Positions 26,571-36,490 are shown, counted from the stretch's first letter. The stretch is 64,000 bases of DNA from Paracoccaceae bacterium (GCA_947453525.1 CANGHD010000001.1:1-64000), one strand, 5' to 3'. The notes: generated by a model not told the origin, from the letters alone. A program made the numbers and translations.

Positions 26571-27911
26571 TTGGATTTTGCGGGACTTGTCTCTGATCTC
26601 GGCGGTACGGCCTGGACCTTCGCATCGTTTCTGGTGGCGATCCTCGTCATCGTCACGGTTCATGAATTCGGCCACTACATCGTGGGCCGCCTTTGCGGCA
26701 TTCATGCCGAAGTCTTCTCGCTGGGATTCGGTGCGCCGCTGATCTCGCGCACCGACCGGCACGGCACCCGCTGGCAGATTGCGGCACTTCCCTTGGGCGG
26801 GTATGTGCGCTTTCTGGGCGATGCCGATGGCGCCTCGCGCCGCGACGGTGACCTGCTGGACGGGCTGTCGGCGGCCGAAAAGCGCCATACGATGCACGGC
26901 GCACCGTTGTGGGCGCGCTCGGCCACGGTGGTGGCGGGACCCCTGGCCAATTTCATTCTGGCCTTCCTGTTGTTCCTTGGGATCATCCTGTGGAAAGGCG
27001 TTGCCGTTGACGTGCCGCTGATCGGGTCGATCAAGGCGGTGCCGTTCGAGGGGCCGGGCCTGATGGTGGGTGACCAGATCACCGCCATCGAGGGCCAGCC
27101 CACGCCGGACCTTGTCTCCTTCTTCACCCTGGCAGACGGGTTTGCCGACAAGTCGCGGGTCACCTATCAGGTCATCCGCAATGGCCGGAGCCTGACCGTC
27201 GAGGGACCCAACCCGTTGCCGCCGGTTGCCGACACGGTACAGCCGCAAAGTGCGGCGCTGGACGCAGGCATTCAGGCGGGCGATGTCATCATCAAGGCCC
27301 AGGGCAAGGAGATCGCGAGCTTCGGTCAGTTGCCCAAGCTGGTCGAGGCGGATGCGGGTAAGCCCATCGCGCTGACCCTGTGGCGGGCAGGCAAGACCTT
27401 CGACGTCTCGCTGTCGCCGCGTCGCCGCGATCTGCCCACCGCAGATGGCGGATTCGAGACGCGCTGGCTGATCGGCGTTTCGGGTGGTGTGCTGTTTGAA
27501 CCCGTGGCGCGCAGCCCGGGCCTGATCGAGGCGGCGAACCTTGCGTGGAATCAGGGCTGGTACATGGCCAAGATGAACCTGACCGGGCTCGGCTATATCG
27601 TGCGGGGCAAGATCAGCAGCTGCAACGTCTCCAGTCCGATCGGCATGGCCAAGGCGGTGGGGGCTGCGGCGCATAATGGGGTCGAGACATTCATGGGCAT
27701 GCTGGCGCTGGTCTCGCTGTCGATCGGGCTGTTGAACCTGTTTCCGATTCCGGTGTTGGACGGCGGCCATCTGGTCTTTCACGTCTGGGAGGCCGCAACC
27801 GGCCACCCGCCCGGAGACCGGGCCCTCAAGGTGCTGATGTCGGTCGGCCTGACGCTTTTGGCGGCTCTGATGCTGTTCGCCCTGTCCAACGACCTCTTCC
27901 GCTGCACTTAA
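26571..27911 (+). CDS. rseP: RIP site-2 metalloprotease
   Basis: Inner-membrane zinc protease that cleaves anti-sigma factors and signal peptides inside the membrane. 446 residues. Zinc site HEFGH at 31-35 in the first helix, two PDZ-like regions at about 140-320 (VGDQITAIEGQPTPD; AGDVIIKAQGKEIASFGQLP), and LNLFPIPVLDGGHLVF near the C terminus. The start is a TTG at 26571 with AGGGG upstream; no ATG fits the conserved N terminus. Confidence 0.95.
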   Translation: MDFAGLVSDLGGTAWTFASFLVAILVIVTVHEFGHYIVGRLCGIHAEVFSLGFGAPLISRTDRHGTRWQIAALPLGGYVRFLGDADGASRRDGDLLDGLSAAEKRHTMHGAPLWARSATVVAGPLANFILAFLLFLGIILWKGVAVDVPLIGSIKAVPFEGPGLMVGDQITAIEGQPTPDLVSFFTLADGFADKSRVTYQVIRNGRSLTVEGPNPLPPVADTVQPQSAALDAGIQAGDVIIKAQGKEIASFGQLPKLVEADAGKPIALTLWRAGKTFDVSLSPRRRDLPTADGGFETRWLIGVSGGVLFEPVARSPGLIEAANLAWNQGWYMAKMNLTGLGYIVRGKISSCNVSSPIGMAKAVGAAAHNGVETFMGMLALVSLSIGLLNLFPIPVLDGGHLVFHVWEAATGHPPGDRALKVLMSVGLTLLAALMLFALSNDLFRCT

Positions 27912-28081
27912 GCCGGGCTTTTTCGGGCCTTGCAGACTTATCCACAGGAAATGGGCGAAAGCCGTCCGAGGCTTGGCCCGGCGACGCCGCGCGCTTTTGA
28001 CAAGGCCGGGACAAGAAGCTAGTCAGGGTCTTGGAATATGACGGTTTTGGACGTGGGGCGCGGATCGTGGGCAAGAAAAGC

Positions 28082-30535
28082 ATGGGCAATGGCGCTGGGA
28101 CGTCTCGCAAGGGTCTGGCGCTTGGCGCGGGAACCTTGCTGCTGTCTGCAGGTTTGGGATTTGCAGGCCTTGGCCTGATGGCACCGCTGCCCGCCTGGGC
28201 GCAAACCGCCGATCTGGGCGGTGACTTCGTTCTGGGGACGCCCGAGACGCAAACCGCCCCGCCGGTGGCCAAAGTGCCCACGGGCTTCAGCTTTAGCTCG
28301 GTCAAGGTCGAGGGCAACGCCAATGTCGATGCCGCCACGATCATTGCCTATCTGTCGATTGCCAAGGGCAAGACCGTCACCGAAGCCGAACTGAATGACG
28401 CCTATCAGCGCATCGTCGCCTCGCGGCTGTTCCAGCGCGTCGAACTGGTCCCGCAAAAGAACACTCTGCTGATCCGGGTCGTCGAAAACCCGATGATTGG
28501 CGCTGTGGATTTTCAGGGCAATGCCCGGCTGGATGACAAGGTTCTGAACACCATCGTCAAGACCAAGCCGCGCCAGATCTATTCGCCCGCCACCGCCGAG
28601 GCCGATGCCGCAGCGATGACCGAGGCTTATCGCACCACGGGCCGCATGGCCGCCACGATCACGCCGCGGCTGATCCGGCGGGCCAACAACAAGATCGACG
28701 TGGTCTTCGAGATCGCCGAGGGCAATGTCGCCGAAATCGCCCGGCTCAGCTTTGTTGGCAACAAGGCGTTTTCCGATTACCGGTTGCGCCAAATCCTGTC
28801 GACCAAGCAGGCGGGCATCCTGCACAACCTGATCCAGCGCGACACCTACAACGCCGACCGGCTGGATCTCGACAAGAAACTGCTGTCCGATTTCTACCTG
28901 TCGCGCGGTTTTCTGGATTTCCAGATTCTTGACGCCGGCGCGACCTATGCCCGCGACCGGGGGGCGACCTTTCTGACCTTCACCATTCAGGAAGGCCAAA
29001 GCTTCCGGATCGGCAAGGTCACCACGATCTCGGACGTGGCGGGCGTCGATGCGGCCGACTTTGACAAGCTGCGCCGCTTGCGCAGCGGCGTGACCTACAG
29101 CCCGAACGTGGTGCAGAACAACGTCGATGCACTGGAAGCTCTGGCGCTGAAAAAGGGCCTGAATTTCGTCATGGTCGAACCGCGCCTGAACCGCAATGAC
29201 CGGGACGGCACGGTTGACGTGACCTTTGCCATCGTCAAAGGCCAGCGCGCCTTTGTCGAGCGCATCGACATCGAGGGCAACACCACCACGCTTGATTCGG
29301 TGATCCGTCGCCAGTTCGCCACGGTCGAGGGCGACCCGATGAACCCGCGCGAAATCGCCCGCGCCTCCGAACGGATCCGTGCGCTTGGCTATTTCTCGGA
29401 CGTGGCCGTCACCGCCGAACCGGGCAGCGCACCAGATCAGGACGTGGTCAAGGTCGCCGTGACAGAACAGCCCACCGGCTCTTTGGCGCTGGGGGCGACC
29501 TATGGTCTGAACAGCGGTTTCGGCATCAACATCGGCTATAACGAATCCAACTTCCTTGGCCGCGGGCAGGCGCTGACCGTCAACGTGCAGACCGGCGCCA
29601 ATGACGTCAACAGCCGGATCGATTTCACCGAACCCGCCTTCCTTGGCCGCAATCTGGCCTTGGGATTTTCGGCGGGCTATACGACCGCGTCGCATTCGAA
29701 CGCGCACTACGACACGAAAGTCGTCAGCCTGTCTCCCTCGATCGGCTTCCCGGTCAGCGATTTTGGCCGGTTGCGTCTGAACTACCGGCTGGCCAACGAG
29801 GCCGTGTCGAATGTTGATCGTCATGTCGATGCCTCTGTGGGTCCGCCCGTGGTTGTAGCCTCCAAAGGGTCCTCGCAGATCCTGATCGACGAAGAGGGCG
29901 GGGCCATCGTCTCGTCCTTGGGCTACAATTACACTTGGGATGACCGCAAGACGGGCCTGCACCCCAAGGGCGGGGTGATGGTGCAGTTTGGTCAGGAGTT
30001 CGCGGGTCTTGGCGGCGATGTGAAATATGTTAACACCACCGTGAAGGCCTTGGCTGAAACCAAGGTGATGAACGACGACGTGACGTTGCGCGCCACGGTC
30101 GAGGGCGGGGTCGTCTCGACCTTCGGTGGCTATACCAGTCGTGCGACGGACCGGTACTTCCAGGCCGGGACGATGCGTGGCTTTGAACCGAACGGGGTCG
30201 GACCGCGCGATCTGGGGGCCGAAAACAAGGATGCGCTTGGCGGCAATGTCTATGCGGCGCTGCATCTGGAAAGCGAATTCCCGCTGGGTCTTCCCGAGGA
30301 ATATGGCATCAACGGCGGATTGTTCATGGATGTGGGCTCGGTCTGGAGCTTGGACAACACGGCGGGCACGGGCGGCACTGTGGACGACTCCGTGCACCTG
30401 CGTTCGGTGATCGGCTTTGCGCTGTTCGTGAAGTCGCCTCTGGGTCCGCTGCGCTTCGACTTCACCCACGCCTTGCAAAAGCAAAGCTACGACAAAGAGC
30501 AAACCTTCAACTTCGTCATCTCGGCGAAGTTCTGA
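28082..30535 (+). CDS. bamA: Outer-membrane protein assembly factor BamA
   Basis: Central beta-barrel of the BAM complex. About 817 residues. A signal peptide ends at PAWAQ; POTRA domains fill the N-terminal half (FSSVKVEGNANVDAATIIAY; VDFQGNARLDDKVLNTIV; LSFVGNKAFSDYRLRQIL; IDIEGNTTTLDSVIRRQFAT); the Omp85 barrel ends in FNFVISAKF. The start is uncertain: ATG 28082 gives a normal signal peptide, while GTG 28067 and TTG 28031 are in-frame alternatives. ompH follows with a 1-base overlap. Confidence 0.96.
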   Translation: MGNGAGTSRKGLALGAGTLLLSAGLGFAGLGLMAPLPAWAQTADLGGDFVLGTPETQTAPPVAKVPTGFSFSSVKVEGNANVDAATIIAYLSIAKGKTVTEAELNDAYQRIVASRLFQRVELVPQKNTLLIRVVENPMIGAVDFQGNARLDDKVLNTIVKTKPRQIYSPATAEADAAAMTEAYRTTGRMAATITPRLIRRANNKIDVVFEIAEGNVAEIARLSFVGNKAFSDYRLRQILSTKQAGILHNLIQRDTYNADRLDLDKKLLSDFYLSRGFLDFQILDAGATYARDRGATFLTFTIQEGQSFRIGKVTTISDVAGVDAADFDKLRRLRSGVTYSPNVVQNNVDALEALALKKGLNFVMVEPRLNRNDRDGTVDVTFAIVKGQRAFVERIDIEGNTTTLDSVIRRQFATVEGDPMNPREIARASERIRALGYFSDVAVTAEPGSAPDQDVVKVAVTEQPTGSLALGATYGLNSGFGINIGYNESNFLGRGQALTVNVQTGANDVNSRIDFTEPAFLGRNLALGFSAGYTTASHSNAHYDTKVVSLSPSIGFPVSDFGRLRLNYRLANEAVSNVDRHVDASVGPPVVVASKGSSQILIDEEGGAIVSSLGYNYTWDDRKTGLHPKGGVMVQFGQEFAGLGGDVKYVNTTVKALAETKVMNDDVTLRATVEGGVVSTFGGYTSRATDRYFQAGTMRGFEPNGVGPRDLGAENKDALGGNVYAALHLESEFPLGLPEEYGINGGLFMDVGSVWSLDNTAGTGGTVDDSVHLRSVIGFALFVKSPLGPLRFDFTHALQKQSYDKEQTFNFVISAKF

Positions 30536-31197
30536 TGCGGCACGGGCTGGCTTTGGCAACAAGGCTGGCTTTCGCCATCGGGCTGGCGCTGGCGGGCGCG
30601 TCCGTTCTGTCAGATCCATCCCGCGCGCAGTCCGCCGGCGCAGTGCCGCAGATCCTGACGCTGGATCAGAACCGGCTGTACGCCGAATCGCTGTACGGCA
30701 AGGCGATGGAGCGCAGGGCGCTGGCCGAGAGCCAGACGCTGGCCGCCGAGAACAGGAAGATTGAGGCCGATCTGGCCGCCGAAGAGGCCGATCTGACGCA
30801 AAAGCGACATGCGATGACGGCAGCGGCCTTTCAGGTGCTGGCGGATGCCTTCGATGCCAAGGTCGAGCAGTTGCGCAAGGATCAGGCGGCCAAGGCGGCA
30901 GCCCTGACAGCGCAGCGCGATGCCGGGCGAACGACGTTCTTTCAGGCCTCGGTGCCGGTTCTGGGTGAGTTGATGAAGCAGATGGGGGCCTACGCGATCC
31001 TGAACCATGATGCCGTGGTGCTGGCCTTCGATTCCATCGATGTGACCGACCGTGCCATTGCGGCCGTCAACGCCAAGCTGGGCAACGGGACCACCGTACC
31101 GAACGGCCCCCGCGTGAAATCCGACGCCCCGGTCCCGGACACCACCGCCCATCCGTCGCCCGATCCGGCGCCAATCCCCGCCGTACCCGCGCCCTGA
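30535..31197 (+). CDS. OmpH/Skp family periplasmic chaperone
   Basis: 220 residues: signal peptide ([20 protein letters not shown]), then a charged helical region about 45-150 predicted to form the coiled-coil prongs of Skp ([40 protein letters not shown]), and a Pro-rich tail. Skp carries unfolded outer-membrane proteins to BAM, which fits the position after bamA. The Pro-rich tail of about 25 residues is an extension over the E. coli protein. ATG overlaps the bamA TGA by one base. Confidence 0.88.
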   Translation: MRHGLALATRLAFAIGLALAGASVLSDPSRAQSAGAVPQILTLDQNRLYAESLYGKAMERRALAESQTLAAENRKIEADLAAEEADLTQKRHAMTAAAFQVLADAFDAKVEQLRKDQAAKAAALTAQRDAGRTTFFQASVPVLGELMKQMGAYAILNHDAVVLAFDSIDVTDRAIAAVNAKLGNGTTVPNGPRVKSDAPVPDTTAHPSPDPAPIPAVPAP

Positions 31198-31325
31198 TCC
31201 CTCCGGTCTGTCCGGGCGCTTGTCGCCGCGCGCCCAAGTTGCTAGTCAGGGCCATCAATGCCCCGCCGAAGGGCAGACAGCGGCCGTCTCCGATGACAGG
31301 GTGGGGGCCAATTTGGGGGACATCC

Positions 31326-31793
31326 ATGACCGAGACTGCCGCAGCCATCCACGAAGCCGATCTTGCCCTCATCAAGCGCATCATCCCGCACCGTTATCCC
31401 TTTCTTCTGATCGACAAGGTCAAGGATATCATCCTGAACGAAAGCTGCATCGGCGTGAAATGCGTCACCAACACCGAGCCGCATTTTCAGGGCCATTTCC
31501 CCGACATGCCGATCATGCCGGGTGTGATGATCATCGAGGCTATGGCGCAGACCTCGGGTGTGCTGGTGGGCCTGTCGATGGATCTGGTCGACAAGCAGGC
31601 CAAGGTTTTCTTCATGGGTGTCGACGCCGTGAAATTCCGCCGCAAGGTGGTGCCGGGCGACGTGCTGGAACTGCACGTCAAGGCGATCCGTGGCGGGGGC
31701 CGGGTCTGGAAGTTCGAAGGTCGCGCCACGGTCGACGGCGATCTCGCCACCGAGGCGACCTTCACCGCCATGTTCGACCTGCCAAAGGCCTGA
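31326..31793 (+). CDS. fabZ: 3-hydroxyacyl-ACP dehydratase
   Basis: Dehydrates 3-hydroxyacyl-ACP in fatty acid elongation and competes with lipid A synthesis for hydroxyacyl-ACP. 155 residues; [17 protein letters not shown], then [20 protein letters not shown] with the catalytic His and Glu. The start is ATG 31326 after GGGGGACATCC; longer frames lack a ribosome site. lpxA follows by 4 bases. Confidence 0.96.
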   Translation: MTETAAAIHEADLALIKRIIPHRYPFLLIDKVKDIILNESCIGVKCVTNTEPHFQGHFPDMPIMPGVMIIEAMAQTSGVLVGLSMDLVDKQAKVFFMGVDAVKFRRKVVPGDVLELHVKAIRGGGRVWKFEGRATVDGDLATEATFTAMFDLPKA

Positions 31794-31797
31794 TCGC

Positions 31798-32583
31798 GTG
31801 AGCGTCCTGATCCACCCGTCTTCGGTCGTCGATCCCGCAGCCTCGCTGGGCGAAGGTGTGCGGATCGGCCCCTTCTGCCTGATCGGCCCCGAGGTCACGC
31901 TTGCCGACGGGGTCGAGGTGAAATCCCACGCCGTGGTGACCGGCTGGACCTCGGTTGGCGCGGGCTGCGTGATTTTCCCGCATGCCACCGTGGGCGAGGT
32001 GCCGCAGGATCTGAAATACAAGGGCGAGCGCACAAGACTGATCATCGGCGCCCGCAACCGCATCCGCGAGGGTGCCACGCTGAACCTTGGCACCGAGGGT
32101 GGCGGCGGGGTGACGCGGGTCGGCGACGACAACCTGTTCATGGCGGGCTCGCATGTCGGGCATGACAGCACGGTCGGCAACCGCGTCGTCGTGGCCAATG
32201 GCTCGGCCATCGCTGGGCATTGCCAGATTGGAGACGATGTGATCATCGGCGGGCTTTCGGGCATTCACCAATGGGTGCGCGTCGGGCGCGGGGCGATTAT
32301 CGGCGCCGTCACCATGGTCACCAATGACGTGATCCCCTATGGCCTCGTGCAGGGCGCGCGCGGCGAGTTGGACGGGTTGAACCTTGTGGGTCTGAAGCGG
32401 CGCGGGCTGGACCGGACGGCGATCAGCGCGCTGCGCCACGCCTATGAAGAACTGGCCAAGGGTGAGGGCAGTTTTCTGGAACGGGCCCGCCGCCTGTCGG
32501 ATACCACTGACAGCGACGAGGTGCGCGAGATGGCAGCCTTCATCCTTTCCGCCACCGACCGTTCCTTCCTGACGCCGAAATGA
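31798..32583 (+). CDS. lpxA: UDP-GlcNAc acyltransferase
   Basis: First step of lipid A synthesis: moves 3-hydroxyacyl from ACP to UDP-GlcNAc. 261 residues of left-handed beta-helix hexapeptide repeats (IHPSSVVDPAASLGEGVRIG, VIFPHATVGEVPQDLKYKGE, NLFMAGSHVGHDSTVGNRVV with the catalytic His, IIGGLSGIHQWVRVG). A GTG start at 31798 is set by the conserved N terminus. It overlaps lpxI by 4 bases. Confidence 0.96.
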   Translation: MSVLIHPSSVVDPAASLGEGVRIGPFCLIGPEVTLADGVEVKSHAVVTGWTSVGAGCVIFPHATVGEVPQDLKYKGERTRLIIGARNRIREGATLNLGTEGGGGVTRVGDDNLFMAGSHVGHDSTVGNRVVVANGSAIAGHCQIGDDVIIGGLSGIHQWVRVGRGAIIGAVTMVTNDVIPYGLVQGARGELDGLNLVGLKRRGLDRTAISALRHAYEELAKGEGSFLERARRLSDTTDSDEVREMAAFILSATDRSFLTPK

Positions 32584-33377
32584 GCGACCTTGCCCTGATC
32601 GCGGGCCGTGGTGCCCTGCCTTTGGCGCTGGTGCAAGCCCTGCCCGATCGGCCCTATATCTGCGCGCTCGACGGTTTCGCACCAGAGGGCCTGACCGCCG
32701 ATCTGACCTTCCGGATCGAGCGTCTGGTGCCCTTCCTGCGCCATCTGGGCGAAAAAGGCATCAGCCGCGTGATCTTCGCCGGCGCGGTCAGCCGCCCCCG
32801 GCTCGATCCGTCGTTGTTCGATGCCGCCACCGCCCAACTGGTCCCCCACCTGATGGCGGCTTTCGCGGCTGGCGACGATGCCACCTTGCGTGCCATCATC
32901 ACGCTGTTCGAGGACAGCGATATCGCCGTCGAAGGGGCCGAGACCCTCGCCCCGCAGCTCCTTCCCGCTGCAGGCCTTCTGGCAGGCACCCTGCCGCCCG
33001 GCGCCGAGGCCGATGCCGCAAGGGCGGAGGCCATCGTGGCGGCTTTGGGTGCCGCCGACGTGGGTCAGGGCGCCGTCGTGTCCGGTGGTCTCTGTCTTGC
33101 CGTGGAGGCCTTGCCCGGCACCGACACCATGCTGGCCCAAGTGGCGGCCCTGCCCGAAGACTTGCGCCCCAAGAACAAGGGCCTCTTCTACAAGGCCGCC
33201 AAGCCTGGCCAGGATCGCCGCATCGACCTGCCCACCATCGGCCCCGCCACCCTGCGTGCCGCCGCCGCCGCGGGCCTGTCTGGCGTTGCCTTTCAGGCGG
33301 GCTCGGTCATCTGTCTCGACCTGCCCGCGCTCCGGGCCATCGCCACCGAGACGGGCCTGTTCCTGTGGGCGCGCTGA
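32580..33377 (+). CDS. lpxI: UDP-2,3-diacylglucosamine pyrophosphatase, LpxI type
   Basis: Hydrolyses UDP-2,3-diacylglucosamine to lipid X, replacing LpxH in alphaproteobacteria. 265 residues; DLALIAGRGALPLALVQALP at the N terminus, RVIFAGAVSRPRLDPSLFDA, GDDATLRAIITLFEDSDIAV, and a C-terminal KAAKPGQDRRIDLPTIGPAT. It overlaps lpxB by 13 bases. Confidence 0.95.
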   Translation: MSDLALIAGRGALPLALVQALPDRPYICALDGFAPEGLTADLTFRIERLVPFLRHLGEKGISRVIFAGAVSRPRLDPSLFDAATAQLVPHLMAAFAAGDDATLRAIITLFEDSDIAVEGAETLAPQLLPAAGLLAGTLPPGAEADAARAEAIVAALGAADVGQGAVVSGGLCLAVEALPGTDTMLAQVAALPEDLRPKNKGLFYKAAKPGQDRRIDLPTIGPATLRAAAAAGLSGVAFQAGSVICLDLPALRAIATETGLFLWAR

Positions 33378-34492
33378 CCTTCTTCCTCATCGCCGGAGAG
33401 CCCTCGGGCGACAAGCTCGGCGCGGCCTTGATGGACGGTCTGCGTGCGCTCGCACCCGATGTCAGCTTCCACGGCATCGGCGGCCCCCTGATGCAGGCGC
33501 GAGGCCTGACCTCGCTCTTCCCGATGGAGGAATTGGCGGTCATGGGCATCGCCGAGGTCCTGCCGAAATACGTCCACCTCAAACGCCGCATCCGCGAGGC
33601 GGCTTCGGCCGCCACAGCCCTCGGCCCCTCGGCGCTGATCACCATAGACAGCCCCGATTTCTGCCTGCGCGTCGCAGCGCTCGTCAAGGCGGCCAATCTC
33701 GAGCAACGCACCATCCACTACGTCGCCCCCTCGGTCTGGGCCTGGCGTCCCGGCCGTGCAGCGAAAATGGCCAAGGTCATCGACCATGTCTTGGCCTTGC
33801 TGCCCTTCGAACCGCCCTACATGACCAAGGCTGGCATGACCTGCGATTTCGTCGGCCACCCCGTCGTGGCCGAACCCCTTGCCACGCCGGGCGAGCGCCA
33901 GATCTTCGCCAGCACACGGCGCCCGCTGGTCCTTTGCCTGCCGGGGTCGCGCCGGTCAGAGGTCACCCGCCTTGCCCCGATTTTCGGAGCGTCGCTGGCC
34001 CTCTTGCGTCGCTCTCACCCCACGCTGACCGTCGCCCTGCCTACCCTGGCCCACATCGCCCCTCTGGTGCGTGATTTGACCAAGGACTGGCCGGTTCAAC
34101 CCCGTCTGGTCCTTGATCCAGCTGAAAAGCGCGCGGCCTTCGCCGAGGCGAATGTGGCCCTGGCCGCCTCCGGCACGGTTTCTCTCGAGCTTGCCGCCAA
34201 CGCCACGCCCATGGTGATCGCCTATGACATGCACCCGATCAGCTGGTGGCTGATGCAACGCGCCGCCCTGATCGATACCGTGACGCTCGTCAACCTTGTC
34301 TCCGAAACCCGCAGCGTCCCCGAATTCCTCGGGCCCGCCTGCCGTCCCGAGGCCATAGCGCAGGCGCTGACCTCGGTGCTGAACGACAAGAGCCAGCAGA
34401 TCCAGGCCATGGCCAAGACCCTTGACCGGCTGGGCAAAGGGGCCGAGCCGCCGGGTCTGCGGGCCGCCCGCTCGGTCCTTGCTCACCTCTGA
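33365..34492 (+). CDS. lpxB: Lipid-A-disaccharide synthase
   Basis: Joins lipid X and UDP-diacylglucosamine into the lipid A disaccharide. 375 residues, GT19 family; FFLIAGEPSGDKLGAALMDG, HGIGGPLMQARGLTSLFPME, ELAVMGIAEVLPKYVHLKRR, YVAPSVWAWRPGRAAKMAKV. A GTG start at 33365 inside lpxI fits the conserved N terminus. Last gene of the cluster; a hairpin repeat follows. Confidence 0.96.
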   Translation: MGALTFFLIAGEPSGDKLGAALMDGLRALAPDVSFHGIGGPLMQARGLTSLFPMEELAVMGIAEVLPKYVHLKRRIREAASAATALGPSALITIDSPDFCLRVAALVKAANLEQRTIHYVAPSVWAWRPGRAAKMAKVIDHVLALLPFEPPYMTKAGMTCDFVGHPVVAEPLATPGERQIFASTRRPLVLCLPGSRRSEVTRLAPIFGASLALLRRSHPTLTVALPTLAHIAPLVRDLTKDWPVQPRLVLDPAEKRAAFAEANVALAASGTVSLELAANATPMVIAYDMHPISWWLMQRAALIDTVTLVNLVSETRSVPEFLGPACRPEAIAQALTSVLNDKSQQIQAMAKTLDRLGKGAEPPGLRAARSVLAHL

Positions 34493-34495
34493 CGA

Positions 34496-34547
34496 TTTCA
34501 TTGGTCCAGATATATCCCACGGGCGCGCGGGGGGAGGACACCCCCGC
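34496..34547 (+). repeat. Dispersed intergenic repeat, copy D
   Basis: Box TTTCATTGGTCCAGATATAT (34496-34515) then hairpin arms GCGGGGG/CCCCCGC. It lies 3 bases after the lpxB stop in the direction of transcription. Confidence 0.65.
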
Positions 34548-34574
34548 TTGCGAAGGCGCAACCTGCGTCACCCT

Positions 34575-35603
34575 TCAGGCCTTGCGGGCCCCGATCAGCC
34601 GCCCCGCGCCAATTTCGGCCAGAAACTCCCGGCTGGCTTCGGTGCCGAAATGCGGCACATGCGCCAGACCCGGAAAGCGCGCCTTCATTTCGGCGGCGAC
34701 CTCGGGCGGCAGGCGGTTCACGGTGGCGTCGTTCACCATCAGGCTTTCCGAGGGCACGCCCTCGGCATAGATGATCTCGTGCCGATCGAAGACCAGACTG
34801 CAATAGTCGACAAAGCCGCCCTCGCGCAGATAGACCGCAGTCCCATCGACCAGATCGCGCGCCTGTACCAAGAGTTCCGAGGTGGGCAGGCCGGGCGCGC
34901 GCTGGCGCTGGTACAGAAAGACCCGGTGATGCTGGCTCACGATCAGATCGCCCGCGTTGCCCAATGTACCCGCCGTGATGACCACCGGCGCAAAGCTGCC
35001 CACGGCGCGCAAGCGGGCATGGCCGATCCAGCGCAAGGGTTGGCGGCCATGATCGCGGGTCAGAACCGCCATGCCCGGCACCAAGGCCTCGATGGCGCGC
35101 TGGCTGCCGTCGGCCAGCGTGATCATGGTGCCGCAGGCAAAGGACAGACACAGAACATCGGCCAGAAGCAGATCGGCGGGCACGGGGTCCACCGCCAAAA
35201 GCGTATAGTCCAGCCCGGCGCCCACCGGCGACAGAGGCAGCGCCAGGCGCAAGCCATCTTCGAGCGACAGAAACAGCAGCTCCACCCTGTCGCCATCCGG
35301 TGCCATCAGGGTGTAACGCGCCTCCAGCCGCACGGCGGCACCGGGCCGGCCCACCTCGGACCCCTGCGCCACCGATTGCGCCCCCTCTGCGGGCTTGCGC
35401 AACACAAGCCGCAAGGGCTGCGCTTGATGATAGAGCGCATAAATGTCCCCGGCGCAGACCTCGTCCGGGCCGCACAGGCCATCGCCCTGGTTTGCGCCCT
35501 GTGCGACATAGATATCCTCGGCCGCGAAGACCTGACAGGCATAGCCCGGCGCCGAGGCAGCGGATGCTGTGGAAATGGGCAGGGCGGCGGCCGACAGTTC
35601 CAT
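34575..35603 (-). CDS. Hint (hedgehog/intein) domain protein
   Basis: 342 residues. N-terminal region about 1-140 with beta-rich, unassigned sequence (VFAAEDIYVAQGANQGDGLC). A Hint domain follows at about 150-300: CLSFACGTMITLADGSQRAI (potential nucleophilic Cys), GMAVLTRDHGRQPLRWIGHA, and LIVSQHHRVFL. Such proteins are common in Rhodobacterales; their autoprocessing and targets are poorly known. There is no clear C-extein nucleophile after the last Hint motif, so self-splicing is unlikely. Confidence 0.8.
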   Translation of the reverse strand: MELSAAALPISTASAASAPGYACQVFAAEDIYVAQGANQGDGLCGPDEVCAGDIYALYHQAQPLRLVLRKPAEGAQSVAQGSEVGRPGAAVRLEARYTLMAPDGDRVELLFLSLEDGLRLALPLSPVGAGLDYTLLAVDPVPADLLLADVLCLSFACGTMITLADGSQRAIEALVPGMAVLTRDHGRQPLRWIGHARLRAVGSFAPVVITAGTLGNAGDLIVSQHHRVFLYQRQRAPGLPTSELLVQARDLVDGTAVYLREGGFVDYCSLVFDRHEIIYAEGVPSESLMVNDATVNRLPPEVAAEMKARFPGLAHVPHFGTEASREFLAEIGAGRLIGARKA

Positions 35604-35701
35604 GGGCGGTTCCGGACTAAGGTTGGTTCCGGGCTAGCAATCGCAGGCAGAAACGTCAACAAAGGGATCAATTTGCGGCAAAGCTGCGGCACTGGGAAAC
35701 A

Positions 35702-36490
35702 ATGGAGCGGATGATGGATCTGGGGATCAGGGGAAAACGGGCTTTGGTGACGGCGGCCTCCAAGGGGTTGGGGCGGGGCTGCGCCGAGGCTTTGGCGCAA
35801 GCGGGTGTTGATCTGGTGATCAACGCCCGTGGCGCCGAGGCGCTGGAGGCGACAGCCATGGCGCTGCGCGGCTATGGCGTGTCGGTTACGCCGGTGGTGG
35901 CCGACGTGACCACCCATGACGGGTTGGCCGCGATTCTGGCCGCGGCCGGAGCGTTGGATATCCTTGTCACCAACGCCGGCGGTCCGCCGCCCGGCTCGTG
36001 GGAGAGCTGGGTCAAGGCCGATTACCTCAAAGCCATTGAGGCCAATATGCTGACCCCCATCGCCCTGATGACGGCGCTGATGCCGGGGATGATCGAACGC
36101 GGCTGGGGACGGGTCGTCAACATCACCAGCCAGTCGGTCAAGGCGCCGATCGCCGCCCTCGGCCTGTCCAACGCCGCCCGCGCCGGGTTGACCGGCTTTG
36201 TCGCCGGCACCTCGCGCCAGGTGGCGCCGCATGGTGTGACAATCAACAACCTCTTGCCGGGCATCCACGACACCGACCGTGCCACGGCGCTGGACAGTGG
36301 CATGGTTAAGGCCCGTGGCATCACGATGGAGCAAGCCCGCGCCGAGCGCTCCGCCACCATCCCCGCCCGCCGCTATGGCACGGCGGCCGAGTTCGGCGCG
36401 GTCTGCGCCTTCCTGTGCAGCCAGCATGCCGGCTATATCGTCGGCCAGAACATCCTTCTGGACGGCGGAGCGATGAACTCCACCCTCTGA
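35702..36490 (+). CDS. Atypical SDR family oxidoreductase
   Basis: 262 residues of the short-chain dehydrogenase fold, FabG-like. Seen: VTAASKGLGRGCAEALAQAG (cofactor loop, about 16-35) and LVTNAGGPPPGSWESW. The catalytic segment reads NITSQSVKAPIAALGLSNAA followed by RAGL: the Ser is present, but the usual Tyr-x-x-x-Lys is replaced by L-S-N-A-A-R (155-160). This fits the BKR-like SDR subgroup without a perfect tetrad. Start ATG 35702; 35711 and 35714 are alternatives. Confidence 0.88.
   Translation: MERMMDLGIRGKRALVTAASKGLGRGCAEALAQAGVDLVINARGAEALEATAMALRGYGVSVTPVVADVTTHDGLAAILAAAGALDILVTNAGGPPPGSWESWVKADYLKAIEANMLTPIALMTALMPGMIERGWGRVVNITSQSVKAPIAALGLSNAARAGLTGFVAGTSRQVAPHGVTINNLLPGIHDTDRATALDSGMVKARGITMEQARAERSATIPARRYGTAAEFGAVCAFLCSQHAGYIVGQNILLDGGAMNSTL

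Noticed and set aside
28019-30619. Open minus-strand frame of about 860 codons across bamA
   Set aside because: It is the antisense shadow of bamA in high-GC DNA; it has no recognisable domain, while the plus strand has POTRA and Omp85 motifs.
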